The notes beneath the pieces are model-generated. The model had not been told where the DNA came from. It saw nothing but the letters and a program-made list of their open reading frames with translations, and did not search any database. From positions 186,001 to 250,000 of the forward strand of contig JAVKTT010000003.1 of NCBI GenBank assembly GCA_031460505.1: a DNA stretch of 64,000 nucleotides, read 5' to 3'. How positions within the stretch are numbered: position 1 is the first letter of the stretch; the number at the start of each line of letters is the position of its first letter. Source of the DNA: JAAYTL01 sp031460505. Its GTDB lineage: Bacteria; Bacillota; Clostridia; Tissierellales; Tissierellaceae. A program made the translations under genes and the position numbers. Positions 33,587-42,451 of the stretch are shown here, piece by piece.

Positions 33587-34824
33587 TATTTTGCCTCCTT
33601 TGTATTATTATCAAAGTCTTCATCAGTAGTATCATCTACTGAATTAGCATCTATATCTTCTAATTCATGGTCACTTAAATTTATAGTATTGTCAACACTT
33701 TCATCACTGTCACTATCACTATGTAGCCTTCTTTTTATAAATCTTCCTAAAGCAGAATTCATAATCATAGAAAAGGCTGAAAAATAAATAATTACAGCGA
33801 TAACTACGTCTATTATTTCAGGTTTAAATCCCACTAAGCTAGTCAGCGTACCTCCACGTTGTATATGGGAAATAAAAATTGCTGAAAGTATAATCCCAAT
33901 AGGATGAGAGTTACCTAATAATGCAACTGCTATACCATTGAATCCATTTGGTGCTATTATATTAATTGGTTCATAAGTCATACTACTTCCCGCAATAGCA
34001 GATGGTGCTAGCATTGCAAAAGCACCTCCAAGTCCTGCAAGTCCTCCAGCTATCATCATAGTTAATATGATATTTTTCTTGCCTCTCATACCTGCATATT
34101 CACTAGCATGTTTGTTAAAACCAGTGGCTTTTAGTTCATAACCAAAGGTAGTTTTTTCTAAAATAATATAAAGGATTATACCAATAATTATTGCAAATAT
34201 AATCCCAAAATTTACATTTGAGCCAGTTATTCCTAAAGAAGGAATCTGTACAGACTGTGGTAAATAAGCAGTCCTTGCCATATTTGATATATACATTGTT
34301 GAATTATTTTGTACCCACATATCAACAAAATACATACCTATATAGTTAAACATTATAGATGTGATAACTTCATTTACATTTAAATATGCTTTAAATATTC
34401 CAGGAATAAATCCCCAGATCATTCCGCCAATCATACCAGCAAGTATGGCAACTACCCAATGTATCCCAGGTGGTAAATCCCACATAAATCCTACATATAT
34501 GGCAAAATACATACCCATTGTATATTGACCAGAGGCGCCTATATTGAACAATCCCATTCTAAATGCAAAACCTACAGCAAGACCAGTCATGAGTATTGGT
34601 GTAGCAAAATAAAATACATCTCCAATACGTCTAAACCCACCTAAAATTATATACCTAAAACCCGCTATTGCAGATCCTGGTCTAGCAATCAGCATTATTA
34701 AAAAACCAAAAATAAGTCCAAGAAAAATTGCCATAAGTGCCGCTGTTAAGGAGGAGAATCCACTACTTCTTGTAATGTTCTTTAAATTAAATCTATTATT
34801 ATTTATATTATTGTTAGCTTCCAT
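33586..34824 (-). CDS. nupP: Nucleoside ABC transporter permease (NupP type)
   Basis: A 412-residue permease with about 9 helices (residues 20-345), showing GLAVGFAFRMGLFNIGASGQ and ELKATGFNKHASEYAGMRG. The final 60 residues are hydrophilic and strongly acidic (runs of Asp, Glu and Ser), an unusual cytoplasmic tail that is longer than in most relatives. It overlaps the ATPase gene by 11 bases. It pairs with the NupQ-type permease. Confidence 0.88.
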   Translation of the reverse strand: MEANNNINNNRFNLKNITRSSGFSSLTAALMAIFLGLIFGFLIMLIARPGSAIAGFRYIILGGFRRIGDVFYFATPILMTGLAVGFAFRMGLFNIGASGQYTMGMYFAIYVGFMWDLPPGIHWVVAILAGMIGGMIWGFIPGIFKAYLNVNEVITSIMFNYIGMYFVDMWVQNNSTMYISNMARTAYLPQSVQIPSLGITGSNVNFGIIFAIIIGIILYIILEKTTFGYELKATGFNKHASEYAGMRGKKNIILTMMIAGGLAGLGGAFAMLAPSAIAGSSMTYEPINIIAPNGFNGIAVALLGNSHPIGIILSAIFISHIQRGGTLTSLVGFKPEIIDVVIAVIIYFSAFSMIMNSALGRFIKRRLHSDSDSDESVDNTINLSDHELEDIDANSVDDTTDEDFDNNTKEAK

Positions 34825-36361
34825 GGTTATTCTCCTTTACTGTATTACGTTTTGCACCTGACATATATAGCCCTAGCTCTTGTACAGTTGTTTTCTTTGG
34901 ATCAAATTCTCCTACAATTTCTCCTTCATAAATAACCAATATACGATCACTTACATTCATAACCTCATCAAGTTCTAATGAAACTAACAACACTGCCTTA
35001 CCGGCATCACGACTTTCAATAAGTCTTCTATGAACATACTCTATTGCACCAACATCTAAACCTCTTGTTGGTTGTACAGCTACTAAGAGTTCGTGTTCTT
35101 TATCTATTTCTCTTGCTATAATTGCTTTTTGTTGGTTTCCACCAGACATACTTCTAGCTACAGTAACTGGGCCTTGACCAGATCTTATATCATAATTTTT
35201 TATTAGTTCTTCGGCATACTCTCTAACTGCTCCAAATTTTATAAATCCATTTTTTTGAAACTCTGGTTGCCAATATCTCTGTAATACTAAATTTTCTTCT
35301 AATTTGTAGTCTAAAACAAGACCATGCTTGTGTCTATCTTCAGGAATATGACTCATTCCCAGGACAGAACGTTGTCTGATAGGTGCCTTTGTGATATCAT
35401 GACCATTCAATAAGATACTTCCTGAACTTACCTTTTCCAACCCAGTCAAAGCGTATACAAATTCTGTCTGGCCATTTCCATCAATACCAGCTAAACAGAC
35501 AATCTCTCCTTTTCTAACATCAAAAGATACATTGTTAACAGCATTTTTCTTATTTATTTTTGATTGGACATTTAAATCCTTTATTGAAAGTATTACTTCT
35601 TTTGGTTTAGCTTCTTCCTTCTTAACAGCAAATGTTACATCCCTGCCAACCATCATCTTTGAAAGTTCTTCTTTAGTCGTGTCTTTAACATCTACTGTAC
35701 CAACGTATTTACCTTTTCTAAGAACAGTACATCTATCAGCTACTTCCATTATTTCATTAAGTTTATGGGTAATAAATAAGATAGATTTACCCTCATTAGC
35801 AAACTCTTTCATAATTTGCAACAGTTCTTTGATTTCTTGTGGTGTAAGTACTGCTGTAGGCTCATCAAATATAAGAATTTCATTATCCCTATATAACATT
35901 TTAAGGATTTCAACTCTTTGCTGCATTCCTACAGTTATATCTTCAATTTTGGCATCTGGATCAACTTTGAGTCCATATCTTTCGCTTAATTCTAAAACTT
36001 TTTCTTTAGCTTCCTTTATTTCAAGAAAACCAAATTTATTCGGTTCAACTCCAAGTATTATGTTCTGAAGCACTGTAAAAATCTCCACTAGCTTAAAGTG
36101 TTGGTGAACCATCCCAATTCCTAATTCATTTGCATCATTAGGATTATTGATGTGTACTGTCTCTCCATTAATTCTAATCTCACCTTCTTCAGGTTGATAT
36201 AGACCGAAGAGTACACTCATAAGTGTGGATTTTCCAGCACCATTTTCACCGAGGAGTGCATGTATTTCTCCTTTTTTAAGTTGTAAGGTAACATTATCAT
36301 TAGCAATGATACCTGGAAATTTTTTAGTAATATTGAGCATTTCAACAATATAATTTTCCAC
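34814..36361 (-). CDS. nupO: Nucleoside ABC transporter ATPase (NupO type, two ABC domains)
   Basis: A 515-residue double ATPase. The first domain has Walker A GENGAGKST, ITVGMQQRVEILK as signature, and LIFDEPTAVLTPQE. The second has a degenerate P-loop (AGIDGNGQTEF), SMSGGNQQKAIIAREI and VAVQPTRGLDVGA in place of a Walker B Asp-Glu, the usual RbsA/YufO pattern. It powers import with the two permeases. It starts at an ATG; a terminator-like hairpin precedes it, which would lower its level below that of the binding protein. Confidence 0.93.
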   Translation of the reverse strand: MENYIVEMLNITKKFPGIIANDNVTLQLKKGEIHALLGENGAGKSTLMSVLFGLYQPEEGEIRINGETVHINNPNDANELGIGMVHQHFKLVEIFTVLQNIILGVEPNKFGFLEIKEAKEKVLELSERYGLKVDPDAKIEDITVGMQQRVEILKMLYRDNEILIFDEPTAVLTPQEIKELLQIMKEFANEGKSILFITHKLNEIMEVADRCTVLRKGKYVGTVDVKDTTKEELSKMMVGRDVTFAVKKEEAKPKEVILSIKDLNVQSKINKKNAVNNVSFDVRKGEIVCLAGIDGNGQTEFVYALTGLEKVSSGSILLNGHDITKAPIRQRSVLGMSHIPEDRHKHGLVLDYKLEENLVLQRYWQPEFQKNGFIKFGAVREYAEELIKNYDIRSGQGPVTVARSMSGGNQQKAIIAREIDKEHELLVAVQPTRGLDVGAIEYVHRRLIESRDAGKAVLLVSLELDEVMNVSDRILVIYEGEIVGEFDPKKTTVQELGLYMSGAKRNTVKENNHGS

Positions 36362-36416
36362 TTTATCCTCTTCTTATCTATTTGAATTTTTGAATCTTAA
36401 AATATTATATTCTTGT

Positions 36417-36455
36417 AAAAAATGGGGGAAAATTTTGGTATTCCCCCATTTTTTT
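36417..36455 (-). terminator. Attenuating terminator between bmpA and nupO
   Basis: A6TGGGGGAA / TTCCCCCAT6, perfect 14-bp stem with a 10-base loop. It follows the binding-protein gene by 46 bases; readthrough is needed for the rest of the operon. Confidence 0.85.
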
Positions 36456-36500
36456 GTCTCTTTATATAAAGCTAATTTACTATATTAATCTTAATTACAA

Positions 36501-37652
36501 TTATCTAGTTGTTACACTAACTTTACTAAGTCCTAATGCACTTGTAAGTTCTTGTGCTGTAGCATATCCTGTTGCATCTGCAACTTTAATTTCACGTATT
36601 GGATCTACTGTTCCATCTACAAGTTTTGTAAATACTTCGTCATATTGTTCAACAGTGAATGCTTCAAATCTATCAAATGCATCAGCTTTTTCATCACCAA
36701 TTACAACAGTTGGAAGTGCAACTCCATCATTAGCTGCATCGAAAGTTGTTGATTTACCACCGAAAGTATCAAAGCTATCTGTCTTATAGATTGATTCTAA
36801 TACTTGTATAACAGATGCTGCTAAACCTTTAGTAGCAGATGTAATTACAGTTTCACTATCATATCTTTGGTCTACGTCTACACCTATTACTTTTTTACCT
36901 GCTTCAGCTGCTGCTGACATTACAGATTTACCAACTGAACCACCGCAAGCAAATATTACTTCCATACCTTCTTGGTACATTGTACTTGCAGTTGCTTTGT
37001 TTGTATCTGTTTCATCAAAGTCGCCTGTGTAGTGATAAATTGCTTTAACAGCACCATCAGCAAGACCTAATTCTACTGCTGCATCTTCAGCACCTTGTAG
37101 ATAACCATAACCAAAACCTTGAACTGCAGGAACAGCCATACCACCCATAAAGCCTAGGTTTCTAAAGCCATCCATTACAGCAGCATATCCTGCAAGATAA
37201 CCTGATTCTTCTTCAGCATAAAATACACTAGCAACATTATCGTTGGTCTTGAAGTCTGACCAATCTGCATTACGTGGTGCACCATCTAGAAGTATAAACT
37301 TAACATCTGGATATTTGTCTTGAGCTTGATAAACTGCAACTTCAAATAAGAAACCTGGAGTTACAACAACTTTTGCTCCACCTTCAACTGCTAAGTCAAT
37401 AGCTGCTAGATAAAAGTCATCTGTAGCTTCCTCTGGTTTGATGTAAGTATGAGAAATATTATTTTCTTCAGCAAAAGCTACTACACCTTCCCATGAGCCT
37501 TGGTTAAATGACTTATCGTCGATATTCCCTTTGTCGGTAATAAGTGCAATTTCAGCACCTGAATCACCTGAACCAGTGTTTTGACTACCACAACCAACTA
37601 AACTTACAGCTACTAACATTATTGCTAAGGCAATGGCTAGTACTCTTTTCAT
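36501..37652 (-). CDS. bmpA: BMP-family nucleoside-binding lipoprotein
   Basis: A 383-residue lipoprotein of the BMP (Med/PnrA) family. The lipobox is SLVGC with the lipidated Cys at residue 21. Family segments are IALITDKGNIDDKSFNQGSWEGV, KVVVTPGFLF, YLAGYAAVM and EVIFACGGSVGKSV. It captures nucleosides outside the membrane for the NupOPQ importer. I use the ATG at 37652, 7 bases after AAGGGGGA, over a TTG two codons before. Being first and followed by an attenuator, it should be made in excess, as usual for binding proteins. Confidence 0.92.
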   Translation of the reverse strand: MKRVLAIALAIMLVAVSLVGCGSQNTGSGDSGAEIALITDKGNIDDKSFNQGSWEGVVAFAEENNISHTYIKPEEATDDFYLAAIDLAVEGGAKVVVTPGFLFEVAVYQAQDKYPDVKFILLDGAPRNADWSDFKTNDNVASVFYAEEESGYLAGYAAVMDGFRNLGFMGGMAVPAVQGFGYGYLQGAEDAAVELGLADGAVKAIYHYTGDFDETDTNKATASTMYQEGMEVIFACGGSVGKSVMSAAAEAGKKVIGVDVDQRYDSETVITSATKGLAASVIQVLESIYKTDSFDTFGGKSTTFDAANDGVALPTVVIGDEKADAFDRFEAFTVEQYDEVFTKLVDGTVDPIREIKVADATGYATAQELTSALGLSKVSVTTR

Positions 37653-37710
37653 TTTCAAATCCCCCTTGTTTTTTCATACAACTGAGTATATTTACCATAT
37701 ACCCCAATTG

Positions 37711-37727
37711 ATGTTAATCATTAACAT
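37711..37727. promoter_or_regulatory. Operator-like palindrome of the nucleoside transporter operon
   Basis: ATGTTAAT-C-ATTAACAT, perfect 8-base arms, 4 bases after the -10 box and so over the transcription start. No regulator gene is adjacent. Confidence 0.6.
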
Positions 37728-37731
37728 TTAT

Positions 37732-37760
37732 ATTATAATTCATTTTAGCTTTTATTTCAA
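37732..37760 (-). promoter_or_regulatory. Sigma-A promoter of the nucleoside transporter operon
   Basis: TTGAAA (37760-37755), 17-base spacer, TATAAT (37737-37732). Confidence 0.85.
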
Positions 37761-37802
37761 TATGCAAACGTTATAAGAAGAGCGCTTTAGCCCTTTATAA
37801 AA

Positions 37803-38984
37803 CTAACATACACTACCCCCGTCTACAGAATATCCTGCATTACACAGTACTCCTTTAGCTTCTTCAAGCCTTTTTTCATTTACCATTACGACAGGACCAG
37901 TGCAACCCATGCCTGATTCAGCATATAGTCCTACTCTCCATAACTCCTTAATCGCATCATCTAATTCTAATATATCAATTCCAGATATTGTCTCTGTAAC
38001 AACTTCCTCTGTTGGAATAGATATTCCATCATTTTCATTCTTAGAAGATTTTTTATCGTTTTTTAATTTGTCAAGAATATCCTTTAACCCATACTTATAA
38101 ACTTCTTCATATTCTTCATTCATAGAAGATTTTAAATTACCTCTTACTAAATCAGCTCCATAAGTTATAGCATTAGCTACTACTGGAATACCAGATGCCC
38201 TTGATAAAATAAGAATTACTCTATCATAATTCTCTCCTATGCCAGGACCATATCCATAGCCTAAAGTTTCATAATTTCCACCAGAGGTAAATGCAGAAAA
38301 TATCTTCATTAAAATATTGCCAGTAAGTGTATCTGTTATTATTATATCTGCAGCACCTGAGAGTAAGTCATTCCCTCTCAAAAGATGTCCTCCATCACTT
38401 CTTTGAGACTGGGCTAACTTAAGTTGATAACCCTTGTCAATCAATTCTTTAAATGCCCTTTCAACTTGTCTAGCACCATCTACATTTAAAATACCCAATG
38501 TAGGTTTATTAATCCCAATAGATTTTGCAGTGATAATACCATTGATGCCATTTAATATCATAGCTTCAATTCTATCAGTAGATGAAGTACCTGTTGTAGT
38601 TGCAACTAACATCTCTTTAGCATTAGCTGGCGCAGTTACTCTCCCTACAGTAGATACTCCTATTGGAAAATTATAGTGCATTGTTACACAAGCATCTATT
38701 TCTTTTGAGTCCAGTAACTCCTCCATTTTAGTATATGCTTTATCTTCTGAGTTTACAACGATTTGAGTTAATTTTGAATCAACCTTTGGACCAATTAATA
38801 CAACCTCTATTGATCTGTCTCTTTTTTGTGCTAATTCTGCACCTTGGATAACATTGTTAATACCTAATTCACTACCTACTGTTGTTATTCCTACCTTGAT
38901 TTTTTCCCCAAATTGTCCAGTCTCTAAAGCATCTGCAATATCATTAAACACTTTGCTTATCATAGGTTTAATATTGTTTGTCAT
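37803..38984 (-). CDS. grdD: Glycine reductase complex component C, alpha subunit
   Basis: A 393-residue protein of the PlsX/phosphate-acyltransferase-like family. With GrdC it takes the carboxymethyl group from selenoprotein A and forms acetyl phosphate. Seen are GITTVGSELGINNVIQGAELA, DGARQVERAFKELIDKGY, LLSGAADIIITDTLTGNILMKIF and near the C-terminus YAESGMGCTGPVVMVNE, whose cysteine region is conserved in GrdD. ATG with AGAGGTGA. Last gene of the operon, 10 bases after grdC; only a weak hairpin (near 37780) follows. Confidence 0.94.
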   Translation of the reverse strand: MTNNIKPMISKVFNDIADALETGQFGEKIKVGITTVGSELGINNVIQGAELAQKRDRSIEVVLIGPKVDSKLTQIVVNSEDKAYTKMEELLDSKEIDACVTMHYNFPIGVSTVGRVTAPANAKEMLVATTTGTSSTDRIEAMILNGINGIITAKSIGINKPTLGILNVDGARQVERAFKELIDKGYQLKLAQSQRSDGGHLLRGNDLLSGAADIIITDTLTGNILMKIFSAFTSGGNYETLGYGYGPGIGENYDRVILILSRASGIPVVANAITYGADLVRGNLKSSMNEEYEEVYKYGLKDILDKLKNDKKSSKNENDGISIPTEEVVTETISGIDILELDDAIKELWRVGLYAESGMGCTGPVVMVNEKRLEEAKGVLCNAGYSVDGGSVC

Positions 38985-38994
38985 ATCATCACCT

Positions 38995-40533
38995 CTAATC
39001 TTTCAATAGATGAGATGCAAAGTCTCTCATAGCTTCAGCTACTAATAATCTAACTTCCTCTTCAGAAACTGATTTTTCTTCCTTAGCTATACCAGGATTT
39101 TTTTCTATAACTATTGAGATACCATCAAATAGATTTGTCATTCTACCTAAGAATAAGCTTCCTTTACCAACTATCATGGCACGGCTTATCTTTCCGCTTA
39201 AGATATCTTTTCTCCCAAACCCAATATATGGTATGCCTGAAGGTATATGACCTTGTGTAGGTGCCCACCCTTCCATACCATGCTTTAATATGAAATCATT
39301 TAATTCATCTCTTTTAAGTTCTCCTTTTTTTACACCTAAAGCTCCTATCATCTTATAGTTTGAAGCTGGTACATCCCCAGCTCCAGCTGGTTTTGTAATA
39401 TCTGGATTTTGCATTTCCAATGAATATTTATCAATATCAGTTATCTTTAGGCCATTTCTATCTAATGGCTCAGTCACAAGGGATGTAATAACGCCCTGTG
39501 GAGATGATCCAGTGCCTACAGTATGTCTTCCTACTATATCTGTTCTTAGAATTGGATTTATACCATCATTTTCAGATATAAGCATTGCAAAGCCACCTAT
39601 CACATCTTCTAATATTGGTAAGCCTTTTTTAACATGATCCTTACCATTCATACCAAGCTTTGCTGTTGAACCACCTGATACTATCATTACATTTTTAAAT
39701 GTTCCTGCCTGAACCAATGAAGCACCTAGAACTATTGCATGAGTTGGAGCTGCACAGAAGGCTCTGGTATCTGCTCCTGAAGCATTCTTTAGATTAGCAA
39801 ATTCTGCTATAGCCTTAGCAAAATTGCCTCCACCTCTTTGATTCATGTCTCCGGCTGCTTCCTCTGAACATTCTATAACATATTCTATATCTTCAGGTTT
39901 AATCAGAGTTTTATCCAGTAAGTGTAATGCTGCTAATACCGCTGAGGCTTTAGAAACAAGATTCTCATATAATACATGGGCTGATAAATTCACATCAATT
40001 TCATGTGCTCTTTTTATACAACCAACTAATTCACCATTATTAAATATTTCTTCTGCTCCGTGATTTGATATCAATCCTTCTATTTCTGATAAATCATCCC
40101 CATCTTTAAGTCTTGAAATTAATTCATCACTTATTAATGGATGATACCCAAGTTTTTCCTTTACTTCATTAGTAAACTCCTTAGACAGCTTAACTAAATC
40201 AAACACATCCACGATTTTTATTAAACCAATAAATTCATCTTGAGGCATTATTTCTCCAAATCTCCCTACTCTACTTCCGTCAGATAATTTTTTATCATAC
40301 CAAGGCTGTTCTAGACTTCTTAATTCATCTGGTACATGATTTCCAATAAAGATTTGATTAGGTGGATAATTAATCACATCTTCAAAACTTCTTATATGAT
40401 TTGGTAAAGATTTAAGATATTCGGATTCAGGATTTAATATTCTTTCTGTTGTTTGAGTAGTTCCATTGTGAATAACCATATCAGGTGCATTAATTAAAAT
40501 ATAACTGGAACCCTTAATTACTGAATAATTCAT
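38995..40533 (-). CDS. grdC: Glycine reductase complex component C, beta subunit
   Basis: A 512-residue protein related to beta-ketoacyl-ACP synthase III. It binds the acetyl group as a thioester on a cysteine, probably that in SGADTRAFCAAPTHAIVLG, before phosphorolysis to acetyl phosphate with GrdD. I use the ATG at 40533, directly after GGAGGTGGAAG, and reject an in-frame start 15 codons earlier that lies over the upstream stem-loop. N-terminus MNYSVIKGSSYILINAPDM fits the family. It is separated from grdB by 64 bases holding a perfect hairpin. Confidence 0.94.
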   Translation of the reverse strand: MNYSVIKGSSYILINAPDMVIHNGTTQTTERILNPESEYLKSLPNHIRSFEDVINYPPNQIFIGNHVPDELRSLEQPWYDKKLSDGSRVGRFGEIMPQDEFIGLIKIVDVFDLVKLSKEFTNEVKEKLGYHPLISDELISRLKDGDDLSEIEGLISNHGAEEIFNNGELVGCIKRAHEIDVNLSAHVLYENLVSKASAVLAALHLLDKTLIKPEDIEYVIECSEEAAGDMNQRGGGNFAKAIAEFANLKNASGADTRAFCAAPTHAIVLGASLVQAGTFKNVMIVSGGSTAKLGMNGKDHVKKGLPILEDVIGGFAMLISENDGINPILRTDIVGRHTVGTGSSPQGVITSLVTEPLDRNGLKITDIDKYSLEMQNPDITKPAGAGDVPASNYKMIGALGVKKGELKRDELNDFILKHGMEGWAPTQGHIPSGIPYIGFGRKDILSGKISRAMIVGKGSLFLGRMTNLFDGISIVIEKNPGIAKEEKSVSEEEVRLLVAEAMRDFASHLLKD

Positions 40534-40555
40534 CTTCCACCTCCAAGAATTTGCT

Positions 40556-40586
40556 ATAAATGGGTGATTAAAAATCACCCATTTAT
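40556..40586. other. Stem-loop between grdB and grdC
   Basis: A perfect 14-bp stem (ATAAATGGGTGATT / AATCACCCATTTAT) with a 3-base loop and no U-run on the minus strand. It probably adjusts or protects the segments of the grd message. Confidence 0.6.
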
Positions 40587-40597
40587 AAATTTATCAA

Positions 40598-41908
40598 TTA
40601 TTCTTCAAATACTGTTTGCAATTCTACTTCTATAGTCAATACCTTTAGAGCCTTTTCAATTATCTTTCTTCTTAATGCCTTTTCTTCTTGAGGGTCTAGC
40701 TTTGGATCTCCTAATGGATGAGGTATTGCTATAGCAGGTACTATCCTATTAGCCCCTACTGTCATTGATATCGGTACTACTGTACAAATATGGACAACAG
40801 GTATGCCTGCTCTTTCAATTTCTTTAACCATTGTTGCACCGCAACGTGTACAGGTGCCTCAGGTTGAAGTTAAGATAACCGCATCCACACCATCAGCTTT
40901 TAGTTCTTTGCTAAACTCTTCTGCAAACTTCTTAGCACTAGCTACAGCTGTACCGTTTCCTACGGTTGTGTAGAAATATTTATGGAGTTTTCCTATCTTA
41001 CCTTCCCTTTCAAACTCTCGTAATACATCTACAGGTAATACTCTATCTGGATCTTGATTTGCATAAACTGGGTCATATCCACCGTGTGCTGTTTCATGAG
41101 TTTCATCAGTTAAATTATCAAACTGTGATATATCATATTTTCCGTACTTAGAAGCAGATGAGGCTTCAATATGGTCTGGATTTCCTTTAGGGACTATTCC
41201 ACCAGAAGTTACCAATGCAACTGTAGCCTTAGATAAATCCTTTATAGCAGGATTAGGAGGTACCCTATCAAAATTTGGCATTGGATATTCTGTAGAATAT
41301 TCCTCACCTTTAAGCTTTTTAATCAACATATCTACAGCTCTTTCAGAGCCCCTTATATCTGAGAAATAGTTTTTTCTAAGGCCTCTTTCTATATAGCCTT
41401 CCATCTCTGGTAAACCTATTTCTTCGCCTTTAACCAACTTAAGTGCCAATGGGACTAATTTTCCAACTGCATCTCTCATACCTGCAGCACTATTCTTTGT
41501 AGAGACAATATAGACGGATTTTTTAAACATCTCAACTCCTGGATTCTCAATATACATACCAGTTATAGCAGGGATATTAAGCTGTTTTTGAACCATATTA
41601 CAGACTTCTCCACAAGCAAACCCATATCGTCCTGCATTAAAAGCTGGGCCTGCTATAACTAGATCAGGTTCATACTTTTTAATCATATTTAAAATTTCTT
41701 CTTTAGCTTCTTCAGTATTTTCGCCAAAATAGCTATCTCCACAAATTACTGTAGCAACTATATCAGCTTCACCTTTAAACCCAGCTTTTATAGCCATTCC
41801 TGGCCCAATAACTCCTTCTCTAACCTCAGGTTTATGATCAGCTTTTTCTTCTCCGCCTATACCTGCAAAGAACTGGTTTATATAGTGTACAATTCTAATA
41901 CTCTCCAC
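40598..41908 (-). CDS. grdB: Glycine reductase component B, selenoprotein gamma subunit
   Basis: A 436-residue selenoprotein, the substrate-activating subunit of protein B. An in-frame UGA at 40861-40859 (codon 350) is read as selenocysteine in ILTSTUGTCTRCGATMV, the U-x-x-C-x-x-C motif of GrdB; the frame continues 86 codons to a normal stop. The attacking Sec forms a carboxymethyl intermediate with glycine, which passes to GrdA. I place the start at a GTG (41908) with AAAGGAGG 7 bases before it. The ATG six codons earlier would contain that binding site. The chosen start gives the usual 436 residues. A SECIS-like hairpin follows the UGA. Confidence 0.95.
40833..40861 (-). promoter_or_regulatory. 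UGA-Sec codon and candidate SECIS hairpin of grdB
   Basis: UGA, 13 bases, then GTTGC-GGT-GCAAC (40845-40833). A short stem with G and U in the loop at this distance is where bacterial SECIS elements bind SelB. Confidence 0.6.
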
Positions 41909-41943
41909 TAATGTCCCTCCTTTCATTACAGATTGTTTTATAA

Positions 41944-42423
41944 TTAATCATTAAATTTCCCGAATTCCTTCCTCATTGCACTTACTTCTTTGATTATCTC
42001 ATCTACATCAAGAACCATTTCCATCATACTTATTTGTTCATCATAAACTTCTTCATCTACACTTTCCTTGAATTCTGGTTCTACTCCGTGATACACTTTA
42101 AGTCCCAACGGGACTCCTGCCAATGGACCTGCATAGGTTGGGTCTCCTGCTGTTACTGTTTCAGCCGCTAATCCTGCTGCTTCAGCTTCAGCACCGCCGA
42201 TCAATACTATGATATTTTCAGCACCATATTTATCTACAAATTCTCTAACCCTTCCTTGGATTTCCAAATCCATTGCACCTGCAGCCGTTCAGACAAAACA
42301 TTCCGTTGCTGAGAAGATAACTTCTGATGGAGTAGTCTTTACACACTCTTCAATTGCCGGTCCTGGTATTCCATCTCTGTCTCCAATAATTATGACTTTT
42401 TTATCCGCATCAAATATTGACAT
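41944..42423 (-). CDS. grdA: Glycine reductase selenoprotein A
   Basis: A 159-residue acidic selenoprotein, common to all glycine, sarcosine and betaine reductases. UGA at 42291-42289 (codon 45) is read as selenocysteine in SATECFVUTAAGAMDLE, the C-x-x-U motif. It accepts the carboxymethyl group from GrdB as a selenoether and passes it to GrdC/D; thioredoxin then reduces the Cys-Sec bond. The start MSIFDADKKVIIIGDRDGIP and the downstream ENIIVLIGGAEAEAAGLAAE are typical. ATG with AAAAGGATG. A simple stop-to-stop gene caller would miss the first 50 residues. Confidence 0.96.
42257..42291 (-). promoter_or_regulatory. UGA-Sec codon and candidate SECIS hairpin of grdA
   Basis: UGA, 16 bases, then TGGATT-TGGA-AATCCA (42272-42257), a 6-7 bp stem whose loop holds U and G. 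Distance and loop suit a bacterial SECIS element. Confidence 0.65.
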
Positions 42424-42451
42424 ATCTTCACATCCTTTTCATAGTAATGGA

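Noticed and set aside
35532..36068. Plus-strand open frame of 178 codons
   Set aside because: Antisense to the nupO ATPase, no ribosome binding site; a shadow of the real frame.
40859..42291. Apparent nonsense mutations in grdA and grdB
   Set aside because: Both stops are UGA at the exact selenocysteine positions of the families, and coding continues in frame on the far side.
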